From Natronococcus sp. A-GB7 (lineage in GTDB: Archaea; Halobacteriota; Halobacteria; Halobacteriales; Natrialbaceae), in contig NZ_JARUKV010000015.1 of NCBI RefSeq assembly GCF_029688865.1, forward strand, positions 1 through 64,000: 64,000 nucleotides of DNA, in the 5' to 3' direction. A program made the translations under genes and the position numbers. Within the stretch, counting starts at the first letter, position 1. Each line of letters starts with the position of its first letter. Under the pieces are notes generated by a model that saw nothing but the letters and a program-made list of their open reading frames with translations, was not told the DNA's origin and made no database searches. This document shows, one piece after another, positions 8,659 through 18,413 of this stretch.

Positions 8659-9744
8659 GTGACCGACTGGAATCAGTTCAAACGGGATCCACAGCACTCG
8701 GGCGTTCGTCGCGACCTCGAGGGACCCGAGCGCGTCGAGTCGGCCTGGACGGTCGAACTCGCCGGTGCGGCGGGGTCGCCGGTTCTCGACCGCGACACCG
8801 TCTTCGTCGGGACGACGCGCGGAAACCTGTACGCCCTCGACCGCGGAACGGGCCGTCGCCGGTGGGTGTTCGAGTCGACCGACGGGATCGACGCGACTCC
8901 GATCGCCACCTACGACGGCGTCTACGCCGCGACCGACACCGGCACCGTCCACGCGCTGGATCCGGGAACCGGCGACCCCCTGTGGCGGATCGAGCTCCCG
9001 GCCGCCCTCGAGTCCGACCTCGCGTTCGCGGACGGGCGACTGTACGCCGGCCACGCCGCGGGCTTATCGGCGCTCGAGACGGCGACGGGCGAGCTCGCCT
9101 GGACCCACGAGACCGACGCCCCGACCGCCGGCTCCCCGGTGGTCGCCGCAGACCGCCCTCGAGTGTACGTCGGCACTGCCGACGAGCAGGTTCGCTGTCT
9201 CGAGGACGGGACCGACGCGGTCGAGGAGGAGTGGAGCGCGCCGACCGACGGGGTCGTCGCGGCGCCGCTCACGATCGCCGACGGCCGGGTCTACGTCGCC
9301 GACGACGACGGCACGCTGCTCGCGCTCGACACCGAGACCGGCCAGACCTGGTTCAGCTACGAGATCCGGGGCGCGTTCACGTCGTCGGCGACGGTACTCC
9401 CCGAGGAGGGGACCACCTTCGTCGGCGCCGACGACGGATACCTCCACGTCACCGACACCCGTTTCGGCCGGCGCAAGGTCCGAGGATGGCTGTTCTCGAA
9501 GAAGGGGATCGCGCTGGACGGCGAGGTCGACGCGAGTCCCGTCGTCGCCGGCGACGTCGTCTGCGTCGGCGACTCGACCGGTTCGCTCTACGGCGTCGAC
9601 GCGACCGACTACGACCTGCGCTGGCACGTCGACCTCGGGGCTCCCGTCTCGAGTACGCCCGCACTCGCACCCGGAAGGCTGTACGTCGCTGCCGACGACG
9701 AACTCTCCTCGCTGGAGTGGGCGACCGACGAGCCAACCGCCTGA
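8659..9744 (+). CDS. PQQ-like beta-propeller repeat protein (cytosolic)
   Basis: A 361-residue protein made almost entirely of PQQ-like blades. Each ends in repeats such as VFVGTTRGNLYALDRGTG, VYAATDTGTVHALDPGTG and VYVADDDGTLLALDTETG; seven or eight blades are visible. GTG start at 8659: the protein begins at once with the DWNQFKRDPQHSG motif common at the front of such propellers. No signal peptide, lipobox or C-terminal anchor is seen, unlike the relative at 5204-6658. A cytoplasmic scaffold role is therefore more likely than a dehydrogenase function. The Trp-docking motif pattern points to the PQQ/BamB fold rather than WD40. Confidence 0.8.
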   Translation: MTDWNQFKRDPQHSGVRRDLEGPERVESAWTVELAGAAGSPVLDRDTVFVGTTRGNLYALDRGTGRRRWVFESTDGIDATPIATYDGVYAATDTGTVHALDPGTGDPLWRIELPAALESDLAFADGRLYAGHAAGLSALETATGELAWTHETDAPTAGSPVVAADRPRVYVGTADEQVRCLEDGTDAVEEEWSAPTDGVVAAPLTIADGRVYVADDDGTLLALDTETGQTWFSYEIRGAFTSSATVLPEEGTTFVGADDGYLHVTDTRFGRRKVRGWLFSKKGIALDGEVDASPVVAGDVVCVGDSTGSLYGVDATDYDLRWHVDLGAPVSSTPALAPGRLYVAADDELSSLEWATDEPTA

Positions 9745-9912
9745 CCCCTCTCGAGGCGCGACGGCACGACCTCCCGTCCACGCGGCCTCGGCCGCGCCTT
9801 GAGATCTAAACCTTCGTTCCTCGTCTCCAATCATCGCGGCGCCCTCCGGCACTTTCACTTTCACTCTCCTGTTAACGAGGCTTTATGGGGCGTCCGCCAC
9901 AACGAGTGAGTA

Positions 9913-10944
9913 ATGCCAGACGCAGACCTAGAATCCCTCCCTGGTGTCGGACCGGCAACCGCAGACAAACTTCACGAGGCCGGCTTCGATTCCTTCCAGA
10001 GCCTGGCCGTCGCGTCGCCCTCCGAACTCTCGAACACGGCCGACGTCGGCGAATCGACGTCGGCAGACATCGTTCGTGCGGCCCGCGACGCCGCCGACGT
10101 CGGCGGCTTCGAGACCGGCTCCACGGTGCTCGAGCGACGAAACGAGATCGGCAAGATGAGCTGGCACATCGACGAGGTCGACGACCTTCTCGGCGGCGGG
10201 ATCGAGACGCAGTCGATCACCGAGGTGTACGGCGAGTTCGGTTCCGGTAAATCGCAGGTCACTCACCAGATGGCCGTCAACGTCCAGCTTCCCAAGGAGG
10301 TCGGCGGTCTCCACGGCCGCGCGATGTTCATCGACAGCGAGGACACGTTCCGTCCCGAGCGGATCGACGACATGGTTCGGGGGCTTCCGGACGACGTCAT
10401 CGAGGCCACCCTCGAGGACCGCGAGATCGAGGGAACGCCGGGCGACGAGGCGACGATGGAGGAACTCGTCAACGACATCCTCGACAAGATCCACGTCGCG
10501 AAGGCGTTCAACTCCAACCACCAGATGCTGCTGGCGGAGAAGGCCAAGGAGCTCGCCGGCGAGCACGAGGAAGGGGAGTACCCCGTTCGACTGCTCGCGG
10601 TCGACTCGCTGACCGCGCACTTCCGCGCCGAGTACGTCGGTCGGGGCGAACTCGCCGAGCGCCAACAGAAGCTCAACAAGCACCTCCACGACATCGACAA
10701 GGTCGGCAACCTCTACAACACCGCCATCATCGTCACCAATCAGGTCGCCTCGAACCCCGACTCGTTCTTCGGCGACCCGACCCAGCCGATCGGCGGGAAC
10801 ATCCTCGGCCACAAGTCGACGTTCCGGATCTACCTCCGCAAGTCCAAGGGCAACAAGCGGATCGTCCGACTGGTCGACGCACCGAACCTCGCCGACGGCG
10901 AGGCCGTCATGCGCGTCGAGGACGGCGGACTGAAGCCCGAATAA
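9913..10944 (+). CDS. radA: DNA repair and recombination protein RadA
   Basis: A 343-residue archaeal RecA/Rad51 recombinase that forms filaments on single-stranded DNA and drives strand exchange. The N-terminal helix-hairpin-helix domain ([19 protein letters not shown]) is followed by the ATPase core, with Walker A GEFGSGKS at about 107-114, Walker B in [14 protein letters not shown], and the NQVASNPD and [18 protein letters not shown] loop-2 region. No intein interrupts the P-loop, unlike some haloarchaeal radA genes. A TATA-like ctttatgg lies about 35 bases upstream. Confidence 0.97.
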   Translation: MPDADLESLPGVGPATADKLHEAGFDSFQSLAVASPSELSNTADVGESTSADIVRAARDAADVGGFETGSTVLERRNEIGKMSWHIDEVDDLLGGGIETQSITEVYGEFGSGKSQVTHQMAVNVQLPKEVGGLHGRAMFIDSEDTFRPERIDDMVRGLPDDVIEATLEDREIEGTPGDEATMEELVNDILDKIHVAKAFNSNHQMLLAEKAKELAGEHEEGEYPVRLLAVDSLTAHFRAEYVGRGELAERQQKLNKHLHDIDKVGNLYNTAIIVTNQVASNPDSFFGDPTQPIGGNILGHKSTFRIYLRKSKGNKRIVRLVDAPNLADGEAVMRVEDGGLKPE

Positions 10945-11110
10945 CGCGCCTCGACGACCGCCATTCTCGTGTCTCGTTTTCGCGCTCGTTCGCTCGTCCA
11001 GCGATAGCCGTACCCGGCTCGAGCGCTACGCGTCGCTCTCGATTCTCGCTACCGACGGCACACCGGTTTCCGGTTCAGGCGACGACAGAAAGGGGACGGA
11101 TCGGGCTCAG

Positions 11111-11530
11111 CTACTCCTCGGTCGAGGTCTTCTCCTTGTCGAGCTCGCCCCGGTAGATCTCCGCGCCGTCTTGGGCGACCTTCTCGGCAAGCACCGCACA
11201 CTTGACTCGCATCGGCGAGATATCGACGCCGAGCATGTCGATGACGTCGTCACGGTCCATCTCGAGGAGTTCGTCGATGGACTTTCCCTGGAGCTTCCCC
11301 GAGAGCATGCTCGCGGAGGCCTGACTAATCGCACAGCCGTCCCCGGAGAAGGCGACGAACTCGATCGTCTCGTCGTCGTCCTCGAGTCTGACGTCCATTC
11401 GGATCTCGTCGCCACACATCGGGTTCTCGCCGATGTGGGTAAAGGTCGGATCCTCGAGCTCTCCGTAGTTGCGGGGGTTCTTGTAGTGGTCGAGGATCTG
11501 CTGTCGGTACATATCGGAGCCGAGTCCCAT
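11111..11530 (-). CDS. sufU: Fe-S cluster scaffold SufU/IscU family
   Basis: A 139-residue SUF-type U scaffold that takes sulfur from SufS for Fe-S cluster assembly. The metal/sulfur ligands are visible: Cys39 in PMCGD with Asp41, Cys66 in GDGCAISQAS, and Cys111 in VKCAVL. The ATG at 11530 is preferred: the open frame continues to 11932 but homology starts at about MGLGSDMYRQQILDHYKNPR. The partner sufS lies 8 kb away on the same strand, so the two are not one operon. Confidence 0.93.
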   Translation of the reverse strand: MGLGSDMYRQQILDHYKNPRNYGELEDPTFTHIGENPMCGDEIRMDVRLEDDDETIEFVAFSGDGCAISQASASMLSGKLQGKSIDELLEMDRDDVIDMLGVDISPMRVKCAVLAEKVAQDGAEIYRGELDKEKTSTEE

Positions 11531-11667
11531 CGTTGAAAACGCGTACGGCTGTCCGCTGTAAAAGGGTTCCGGGGCTCGAGAGCCGTCGCTACGGAACTCG
11601 GCGTCGACGAAAACCGGTTCGGATACCGGATCGCCTCCGGCTCCGTCAGGTTGCAGACGGTCGTCGG

Positions 11668-11922
11668 TCAGTACTCCGTCGATCCCCGGTCGACCGGCGG
11701 GTTCAGGTAGCAGGCGTCGGCGATAACGCCGATGCCGACGACTGCCGCGGGCGCGAGGGCGTACACCACCGGGATACCCAGTGCGCCCGCGGCGACCAGC
11801 GCAACCGCAAACGCGATCGGGATGAGCCCGAGCGCGAGATCGTACCGGTTCGCCGCGGCGAGAACGTCGACCAGGGTGTCGAACGGATCCCGTTCGGGAC
11901 GTCCAGTCGTACTCTCGTGCAT
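11668..11922 (-). CDS. Small two-span membrane protein
   Basis: An 84-residue protein. A polar N-terminus (about 26 residues) is followed by two hydrophobic segments, LALGLIPIAFAVALVAAGAL and VVYALAPAAVVGIGVIADAC, and a short polar tail. No domain is recognised. It lies upstream of sufU on the same strand with 137 bases between, and downstream of the HD-hydrolase gene. Function unknown. Confidence 0.6.
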   Translation of the reverse strand: MHESTTGRPERDPFDTLVDVLAAANRYDLALGLIPIAFAVALVAAGALGIPVVYALAPAAVVGIGVIADACYLNPPVDRGSTEY

Positions 11923-12007
11923 TGATTCTCACCTCGGCGGCTACCCGTATGTGATCGAATCTAAAGAACTTTTCTCGGGTTTCCCGTTGTTCGGACAGCT
12001 GGACGGA

Positions 12008-12640
12008 CTACGTATCGCCCGACGCCTCGGCCTCGAAGCGCTCGAGGTACTCGCGGACGAACGTCGCTCGGTCCGCGGCGAGCTCCCGGCCGGCGTCGGT
12101 GTACATCCGTTCGGGAAGCTCGAGGATCTTCTTGTAGAAGTGGTTGTACTGGCTCCGTCCGTCCGTCGTCTCGTCCGCGGCGGGCGGAACGTCGGGATCG
12201 TACAGCGGACTCCCGATCACCGAGCCGTGGGCGAACGCGCGGGCGATGCCGACCGCGCCGAGGGCGTCGAGGTTGTCCGCGTCGCAGACGATCTCGGCCT
12301 CGAGGGTCTCGGGTTCGATCTCGTTCGAGTAGCGGTGGGCGCGGACGCAGTGTCGAACGCGCTCGATCGTCTCTTCGCTCGCCCCGACGTCGGCGAGGAT
12401 CCGGCTGCCCTCTCGAGCGCCCCACGTCGCGTGGTCGTCGATCTCGCCGCGGTCCTCCCGCTCGCGGCCGATGTCGTGGAGCGCGACCGCCAGCTGGACG
12501 ATCCGCTCGTCGACGGGCGCCGTCTGTTCCGCGACGAGAGTGTCGGCCAGCGCCGCGACCCGCCGGACGTGGTGCCAGTCGTGAGCTGGCGGCGCGTCCT
12601 CGAAGTACGGGCTGGCGCGGTCGCGGACGGTCTCGAGCAT
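12008..12640 (-). CDS. HD-domain phosphohydrolase
   Basis: A 210-residue hydrolase of the HD superfamily. Metal-binding signature: H20 (AHDWHHVRRV), the HD pair in AVALHDIGRE, and VCDADNLDALGAVG. This is the YedJ/uncharacterised-HD type likely to act on nucleotides or related phosphates; the substrate cannot be told. The start at 12640 (MLETVRDRASPYF) is chosen over an open frame to 12760, because that extension runs over the end of the neighbouring gene and lacks homology to the family. Near SUF genes but with no clear link. Confidence 0.8.
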   Translation of the reverse strand: MLETVRDRASPYFEDAPPAHDWHHVRRVAALADTLVAEQTAPVDERIVQLAVALHDIGREREDRGEIDDHATWGAREGSRILADVGASEETIERVRHCVRAHRYSNEIEPETLEAEIVCDADNLDALGAVGIARAFAHGSVIGSPLYDPDVPPAADETTDGRSQYNHFYKKILELPERMYTDAGRELAADRATFVREYLERFEAEASGDT

Positions 12641-12680
12641 ACCGTCGCGTTTCGGCGACCGGCTGATAAGGACTCCGCAC

Positions 12681-13001
12681 TCACCCCGGTGCGCGGAATG
12701 CCTTCCGCCGGAACTGCAGGACGATCGGCTCGACGGCGTCGGGCCGGCCCGTCCACACAACTGTCACCTCGGTCAGCCGGTACGACGGTCCCACCGGGAC
12801 TTTCTCCGCCGACAACCGGGCTCGCCAGCCGTCTCCCTCGACCTCGCTCTCCCCGATTCGTTCGCCGCCAAGTCCCTCGAGGTAGCCGGCCGCCTGCTCG
12901 AGCGTGAGCCCGCGAAACCGTCGCACGAGTCGAAGCTCGCCGTCCTCGATCGAGCGTTCGATCGGCGGAATCGCCTCAAGCGCCGCTTGCTGTTTTCGCA
13001 T
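12681..13001 (-). CDS. Conserved haloarchaeal hypothetical protein
   Basis: About 106 residues, beginning MRKQQAALEAIPPIERSIED. A GTG nine codons upstream (13028) is an alternative start. The sequence alternates helix (LTLEQAAGYLEGLGGERIG) and strand-like segments (YRLTEVTVVWTGR, PIVLQFRRKAFRAPG) and could be a small alpha/beta fold. No motif or membrane segment is recognised. It is followed 40 bases later by the HD-hydrolase on the same strand. Confidence 0.6.
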   Translation of the reverse strand: MRKQQAALEAIPPIERSIEDGELRLVRRFRGLTLEQAAGYLEGLGGERIGESEVEGDGWRARLSAEKVPVGPSYRLTEVTVVWTGRPDAVEPIVLQFRRKAFRAPG

Positions 13002-13207
13002 CCTCGACGTGAGCGTGGTGCTTGTCACTGTAAGAGCCTCACCGTACTACTCGGTCGGCAGCGAGCATAACCGCTTGTCCCGATCGAACGGAGTGTCCGC
13101 GACGCGTTACGGTGTTTCGAGGTGAGGCCCGCAACTCGCCGCCTACGTCCGTCGTGGTCTGCCAGGTTCACTATCGGGGATCTCACGGGTTCGATCGTGG
13201 AGTCGAA

Positions 13208-13795
13208 CTACGACGTTTTGGGCCGGGGATTCTCGAGGGGGTAGTCGACGTCGTCGGGATACGCGCTCTCGTCGGTCGGCTGGAGCTCGAGGGCGATACA
13301 GAACCGGTCGAGCCCGACCTCCAGACTGGCGAATAACAGGAGTTCGACGACCTCCTGCTCGGTGAACGCCTCGCCCAGTTCCGCGAAGAAGTCGTCGGAG
13401 AACCTGTGCGGATCGGTCGAGAGCCCCTCGGCGAGCGAGACGGCGAGGTACTCCCGCCGAGAGAGTTCGTCCTCGTCGACGTCGCCGAAGACGGCATCTT
13501 CCTTCGGCGCGACCGCCTCGCGCACCTCGAGGGTGCGGACCGTCGCGCAGTAGGCACACTGGTGGGTTTCGGCGACCTTGATCCGCATCAGCTCCAGCAG
13601 CGCCGTGTCGACGTTCGCTCCCCGACCGAACGACTCGAACGCCGCCACGATATGCTCGAACAGCTCCGGGCAGTGGGCCATCGCGCCGAAGAACGCGCTG
13701 TCGCCGTACCAGCCGGTTTCGGCCTCCTCGAGCAGCTCTCGGATTCGCTCATCGTCTACGTCCTCGGGGTCGCGTGGCTCCGGTCGCGGTAACAT
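13208..13795 (-). CDS. Carboxymuconolactone decarboxylase / AhpD-like protein
   Basis: A 195-residue all-helical protein of the CMD/AhpD family. The redox pair is Cys80-x-x-Cys83 in ETHQCAYCATVR, preceded by the LLELMRIKVA helix typical of the fold. The CxxC suggests peroxidase-reductase or other thiol chemistry rather than decarboxylation. No peroxiredoxin gene is adjacent, so the partner is unknown. Start ATG at 13795; single-gene unit. Confidence 0.8.
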   Translation of the reverse strand: MLPRPEPRDPEDVDDERIRELLEEAETGWYGDSAFFGAMAHCPELFEHIVAAFESFGRGANVDTALLELMRIKVAETHQCAYCATVRTLEVREAVAPKEDAVFGDVDEDELSRREYLAVSLAEGLSTDPHRFSDDFFAELGEAFTEQEVVELLLFASLEVGLDRFCIALELQPTDESAYPDDVDYPLENPRPKTS

Positions 13796-13905
13796 AGCTC
13801 GCCGTTTACCACGTGTGATGTTATATCTTGCCGTGATCGGATTCGGACCGCAGCCCCCGTCGCAACCGACAAAGGATAAGACGGTAGCGCCGATTTCGTC
13901 TACCT

Positions 13906-14169
13906 ATGACGCCCTCGCCGTCCGACGGTTCGACCGACGACGACGCGCTCGCACCGGCGGAGATCACGGACCGCCTCGACGGACTGGAAGCCGGCGATAC
14001 TGTGCGGGTAAACAGCCGCGAGTTCCCCTACGAGGTGGTCGAGACGGACGCCTACTCCGTCGTCGCGGTGGATCCGAACGGCCACCGGGTGACTATCTCC
14101 CAGAACCTCCAGTCCGGCGGCTGGACGATCAACGAGCCCGTTTTCGACGTCGAGCCGCTCGAGGAGTAG
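13906..14169 (+). CDS. Small hypothetical protein
   Basis: An 87-residue acidic protein: a low-complexity N-terminus (PSPSDGSTDDD), then a small beta-rich region (LEAGDTVRVNSREFPYEVVE, YSVVAVDPNGHRVTISQNL, GGWTINEPVFDVEPL) that resembles a one-domain barrel. No named family is recognised. Its TAG stop abuts, with no base between, the TGA of the gene on the opposite strand. Confidence 0.65.
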   Translation: MTPSPSDGSTDDDALAPAEITDRLDGLEAGDTVRVNSREFPYEVVETDAYSVVAVDPNGHRVTISQNLQSGGWTINEPVFDVEPLEE

Positions 14170-14775
14170 TCACTCCCGCTCGAGGAAGAGCCGAAACTCC
14201 AGTTCGTTCTTGTCGTCGCCGACGACGTCGGTGTACTCCTTCTGAAACGGCCTCGAGAGATCGCTTTCATCGGTCACGGACGGCTCGCAGAGCCGATCCG
14301 CCAGCCGCTGGACGGCGTTGGCGCGCTCACCCGGCGACCGGAGGACGATCCCGTCGTACTCCTCGAGCGGAACTCCCTCGAGTCGGTCGAGGATCCCCTC
14401 GAGTTCCGCCGGCTCGTCGACGGCGACGCTCGCGAACCGCTTCGAGTCGTGAGTCAGCGCCCGCACGCCGTCGGTACCCCCCATCCTTTGGGTCGCGCGT
14501 TCCACAGCGGCAGTTCGGATCCGTTCGGCACGGTCGACTGCGTTGGTCCGCCACGCACGCTCTGGTTCGTCGGGTTCGACTCGCACCGCGTAGGCGTCGC
14601 CGTCGAACTCGAACAGTCCGTACGCGACGGCCAGCGCGAGCAGTCGCTGGGACGGGGTGCCGGCGAGCTCCCGCTTCGCCCTGGCAGCCGTAAACGGCTC
14701 CGACCCGTACCGTTCGACGGCCGCGGCGTAGAGCTCGAGGCAGTCCTCGAGCCGGGGGAGTTCGGTTTCGCTCAT
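14170..14775 (-). CDS. Hypothetical protein, 201 residues
   Basis: An acidic soluble protein. The N-terminal half (LEDCLELYAAAVERYGSEPF, AKRELAGTPSQRLLALAVAY, GLFEFDGDAYAVR) reads like a helical winged-helix-type domain. The C-terminal half contains RALTHDSKRFASVAVDE and EEYDGIVLRSPGERANAVQR. No confident family. It starts at 14775, two bases before the stop end of the thermosome gene (14777) on the same strand, so it is probably co-transcribed with it. Confidence 0.65.
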   Translation of the reverse strand: MSETELPRLEDCLELYAAAVERYGSEPFTAARAKRELAGTPSQRLLALAVAYGLFEFDGDAYAVRVEPDEPERAWRTNAVDRAERIRTAAVERATQRMGGTDGVRALTHDSKRFASVAVDEPAELEGILDRLEGVPLEEYDGIVLRSPGERANAVQRLADRLCEPSVTDESDLSRPFQKEYTDVVGDDKNELEFRLFLERE

Positions 14776-14776
14776 C

Positions 14777-16459
14777 TCAGTGCCCCATCGAGTGGCCGAC
14801 GGCCCAGGGGTAGCCCTCGGTGCTCCGGATCAGCCCGTCGGGGCCGTGATCGTGGTCGTGATCGTGACCCGATTCCTCGCCTCGCGGGGCCATCGGGACG
14901 TTGTCGTCGATGCGGACGATCATGCTCGCGGCCTCCCCCGCGCTGGCGATCGCCTGGCGCTTGACGTACAGCGGCTCGAGCACGCCCGCTTCGGCCGCGT
15001 CGACGACGGCTCCGGTCTCGAGGTCCAGTCCGGCGGTGCCGTCGCCGCCGTGGTGGGCGTTCCGCAGCGCTAGCAGGGCGTCGGTCGACCCGACTCCGCT
15101 GGTTTCGGCCAGCGTCCGTGGGATCGTCTCGAGGGCGTCGGCGAACGCCTCGACGGCGAGCTGTTCCGTTCCGTCGCGTCCGGCTGCGAACGACCGCAGC
15201 TCGCGAGCGAGCGCTACCTCGGTCGCGCCTCCACCGGGGACGATCGCCTCGTCCTCGATCGCGAGCTTCAGCGCGTAGAAGCAGGTGTCGAGCATCCGCT
15301 TGGTCTCGTCGGCGACGTGCTGAGTTCCGCCCCGGAACACGACCGACACCTGCTCGAGCTCCTCGAGTCCCGAGACGACCGTCACGTCAGTTGGTCCGAC
15401 CGACCGTCGTTCGACGGTCGCGGCGGTTCCGGTCGTCGCTCGCGTCAGGGCCTCAACCGGGACGGGCTTGCCGCCAGTCGCGCGGGCCAGTCTATGGAGT
15501 TCGTCCCGCTGCGTCCGTTCGATCGGGAGGATCCCCTGCTGGGCGAGCAGGTAGCGAACGGGGTCGTCGATCGACTGCTGGCAGAAGACGACGTCGGCAC
15601 CGACCTCCGCGATCGCGTCCGCGTAGTCCTCGTAAACCTCCCGCTCGTACTCCCTGAGCGCCTCGTACTGCTCGACCGTCTCGAGGTCGACGCTCCCGAC
15701 CCCTCGGGCCGTGTCGATCGACAGCTCCTCGTCGACGAGCGCGACCGTCGCGTCCCGGTAGCGGTTCGGGAGCGTCGCGTCGGGCGAGACGACGTCGGTC
15801 GAGGACTCCCGCATGTCGATAACGAGGCCCTCGATCACCGCCGAGTCGTAGAACGACCCCCCCGGGATCGTCTTCCTGGTGAGGCGCTCGAACGCGACGC
15901 GGTCGTCGCGCTCGATCGCCCGCACGGCCTCGACGGCCCGGTCGGCGAGAAAGTCGGTTCCCGACTCGTCCCACTTCCCGGTCACGACCGTTCTCGCGAT
16001 CTCCCGCAGTCGCTCGTCGTCCGCGAGGTCGATCGGGACGGTCAGCTCCGCGAGGCGCTCGACCGCCTGCGAGACGGCGAGGTGGTACCCCTCCGTGATC
16101 TTCGCCGGCGGGACCCCGGTCTCGAGCAGCGACTCGGCCTCGCCGAGCAACTCGCCCGCGAGCAACACTGCACTCGTCGTCCCGTCGCCGACGGCGGCGT
16201 CCTGTCCCTCGGCAACCTCCAGGACGAGGTTGGCGACCGGGTGAGAGAGCTTCATCCGCGAAAGGATGCTCGCGCCGTCGTTCGTGATCGCCACCTTCCC
16301 GTCGTCGGTGATCAGCATCTTGTCCAGCCCGTTCGGTCCGAGCGTCGTTCGGACGGTCTCCGCGAGGCGCTTCCCGGCCTCGAAGTTCCTCGCTCGACTC
16401 GGGACGTCGTCGGTGTCACCCACCTCGAGTCGATCGTGTACCGTGTTACTCCCCGACAT
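14777..16459 (-). CDS. Thermosome (group II chaperonin) subunit, divergent paralogue
   Basis: A 560-residue group II chaperonin subunit, which folds proteins inside a double ring in an ATP-dependent way. Family motifs are present: [33 protein letters not shown] at about 91-98, and [12 protein letters not shown]. Unlike the main haloarchaeal subunits, it does not end in a Gly-Gly-Met-rich tail but in a His/Asp run ([11 protein letters not shown]) and AVGHSMGH. This points to a specialised third-type subunit (Cct3-like). The ATG at 16459 fits homology ([20 protein letters not shown]); the open frame extends further to 16528. No second chaperonin gene is in the window. Confidence 0.88.
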   Translation of the reverse strand: MSGSNTVHDRLEVGDTDDVPSRARNFEAGKRLAETVRTTLGPNGLDKMLITDDGKVAITNDGASILSRMKLSHPVANLVLEVAEGQDAAVGDGTTSAVLLAGELLGEAESLLETGVPPAKITEGYHLAVSQAVERLAELTVPIDLADDERLREIARTVVTGKWDESGTDFLADRAVEAVRAIERDDRVAFERLTRKTIPGGSFYDSAVIEGLVIDMRESSTDVVSPDATLPNRYRDATVALVDEELSIDTARGVGSVDLETVEQYEALREYEREVYEDYADAIAEVGADVVFCQQSIDDPVRYLLAQQGILPIERTQRDELHRLARATGGKPVPVEALTRATTGTAATVERRSVGPTDVTVVSGLEELEQVSVVFRGGTQHVADETKRMLDTCFYALKLAIEDEAIVPGGGATEVALARELRSFAAGRDGTEQLAVEAFADALETIPRTLAETSGVGSTDALLALRNAHHGGDGTAGLDLETGAVVDAAEAGVLEPLYVKRQAIASAGEAASMIVRIDDNVPMAPRGEESGHDHDHDHGPDGLIRSTEGYPWAVGHSMGH

Positions 16460-16624
16460 ATCGTATCCGCTCGTGGATACCGAACGGACCGTGATAAAGG
16501 GACTCGCACCCGTTCCGGATCGCCGCAATCGCGACGCCGAAGTTCGGTTTCGTCGGTAGGTCCGGAACTATCAGCGACGCTGAATCAGCTATAACTGCGA
16601 CCGAGCTAATAGTGAACGTGAACC

Positions 16625-17884
16625 ATGCCGGAAACCGTCTTCGAGGTCGATACGGAATCGCCGCCCGACGAACAGCCGGATCCGATCGTCAACCGCTGGC
16701 ATCCCGACGTGCCGCCGGTGTCGTCGATCGAACCCGGCGAGAAGGTACGGATCGAGTGTCTCGACTGGACCGGGGGACAGGTGAACAACGACGACAGCGC
16801 GAACGACATCCGCGACATGGAGCTGGATCCGAACCACCACCTGAGCGGCCCCTTCGAGGTCAAGGGAGCCGAACCGGGCGACATGCTCGTCGTCGACATT
16901 CTCGACCTCGGCGCCTTCCCCGACCACGAGTGGGGGTTCAACGCGATCTTCGACCAGGAGAACGGCGGCGGCTTTCTGACCGACCACTTCCCGGAGGCTC
17001 GCAAGAGCATCTGGGAACTCGACGGCGTCATGGCCAGCACGCGCCACATCGAGGACGTCCGATTCCCGGGCTGTGCCCACCCCGGCATCCTCGGGACGGC
17101 GCCGTCCCACGAACTGCTCGAGGAGTGGAACGAGCGCGAACGCGCGCTCGTCGAGCGCGGGACCGACGCCCCCACCGCGGTCAACCACGAGACGGGCGAG
17201 GCCGAGCCGCCGCTCGCCCTCCCGCCCGAGCCCAACGACGTCCTGCTGGGCGACATGGACGAGGATCGGGTCGACGACGCGGCAGAGGAGGCCGCGCGCA
17301 CGATCCCGCCCCGCGAGAACGCGGGCAACTGTGACATCAAGAACCTCGGCCGCGGCTCGCGAGTGTATCTCCCCGTGTTCGTCGAGGGCGCGAACTTCAT
17401 CACCGGCGACCTGCACTTCTCGCAGGGCGACGGCGAGATCACCTTCTGCGGCGCGATCGAGTTCCCCGGCTGGATCGACCTGCGGGTCGACGTTATCAAA
17501 GACGGAATGGAGAAGATGGGCACCGACTACGCCATGTTCAAACCCGGCTACATGGATCCGGACTTCTCGAACTACGTCGTCTTCGAGGGCTACTCGGTCG
17601 ACGAGGACGGTACCCAGCACTACAAGAACGCCAATATCGGAATGCGCCGGGCCTGCCTCGACGCGATCGACTACATGACGAACTTCGGCTACTCCGCCGA
17701 GCAGGCGTACATGCTGTTGAGCACGGCCCCCGTCGAGAGCCGGATCGCGGGGATCGTCGACCTCCCCAACACCTGCGTCACGGTGTCGGTTCCACAGGAA
17801 ATCTTCGAGTTCGACATCGACCCCGATCGGCTGGCAGACGGCGGCCCCGACGAGAGCCGCGGCGACGTTGCGAAGACGTCGTAG
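16625..17884 (+). CDS. fmdA: Acetamidase/formamidase
   Basis: A 419-residue amidohydrolase of the FmdA/AmdA family, which splits formamide or short amides to ammonia and the acid. Family landmarks are IECLDWTGGQVNNDDSANDI, HHLSGPFEVKGAEPGDMLVV, FPGCAHPGILGTAPSHELL, ENAGNCDIKNLGRGSRVYLP, VEGANFITGDLHFSQGDGEI and MLLSTAPVESRIAGIVD. Length is normal for the family. It lies alone, without urea or amide transporter genes. It may supply nitrogen; substrate preference cannot be decided from sequence. Confidence 0.92.
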   Translation: MPETVFEVDTESPPDEQPDPIVNRWHPDVPPVSSIEPGEKVRIECLDWTGGQVNNDDSANDIRDMELDPNHHLSGPFEVKGAEPGDMLVVDILDLGAFPDHEWGFNAIFDQENGGGFLTDHFPEARKSIWELDGVMASTRHIEDVRFPGCAHPGILGTAPSHELLEEWNERERALVERGTDAPTAVNHETGEAEPPLALPPEPNDVLLGDMDEDRVDDAAEEAARTIPPRENAGNCDIKNLGRGSRVYLPVFVEGANFITGDLHFSQGDGEITFCGAIEFPGWIDLRVDVIKDGMEKMGTDYAMFKPGYMDPDFSNYVVFEGYSVDEDGTQHYKNANIGMRRACLDAIDYMTNFGYSAEQAYMLLSTAPVESRIAGIVDLPNTCVTVSVPQEIFEFDIDPDRLADGGPDESRGDVAKTS

Positions 17885-18413
17885 CCGCGCCGTCCTCGTC
17901 GGCTCGATCGAGCCCGACGGAGAGCGGCCTTTCCGGTAGTCGCGCGCTCGAGTCCTCGGAACTCGTTCGGCAGCGATCAGCGAAGCGTCCCCCACTTAAA
18001 TAGAGGACACGTGCAGCCGAAGAACCGTGACCGTCCCGAGAGACGTTCCGAACGGCCGGGAGCGATCGACGCACCTTCCGTGACACCGGACCCAGTGGTG
18101 AGTCGATCACCTCGGCTCCGACGACTATCGTCGTCGTGTTACCAGAGTTGCGGGTCGGGCCCTCTGCCCCACTCGCTTTCCGAACAGCGGTCGCGAAAGT
18201 ACTGGACCGGCGTCTGTTCGATCAGAGACCTCTCCGAACCCGAGTTACAGTGCGATCGAGCGCGGCTTCGAAGCTGAACAAGTTCCTCCCGAGACTCTCA
18301 CCGAGCCGAGGGTTCGGGCTACTCTGGTAGGGCGGTACAGTTCGTCGAGTCGTGACGCGACGTTCACCCGAAAGAGCGTAACGTACTCCGCACTGTCGTC
18401 ACGAACGACTGCA
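17885..18413. other. 529-base interval without a recognised gene
   Basis: No frame in this interval has recognisable homology or a convincing start. A promoter-like acttaaata at about 17994-18002 points rightward, where the longest nearby start (GTG 18027) gives only about 18 codons. The last 60 bases probably hold the promoter of the hydrolase at 18414. It may be a decayed gene or carry an unannotated RNA. Confidence 0.4.
17994..18002 (+). promoter_or_regulatory. TATA-like box with no gene behind it
   Basis: acttaaata in a GC-rich interval matches the haloarchaeal TATA consensus. A transcript would start near 18025 and run through 390 bases with no clear reading frame before the hydrolase gene. 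Confidence 0.35.

Noticed and set aside
15317..16594. 425-codon plus-strand frame over the thermosome gene
   Set aside because: Shadow of the chaperonin; no motif, and the real gene is on the other strand.
18136..18330. Small plus-strand frame in the 18-kb interval
   Set aside because: No homology or codon pattern of a real gene, and no promoter at the right distance.
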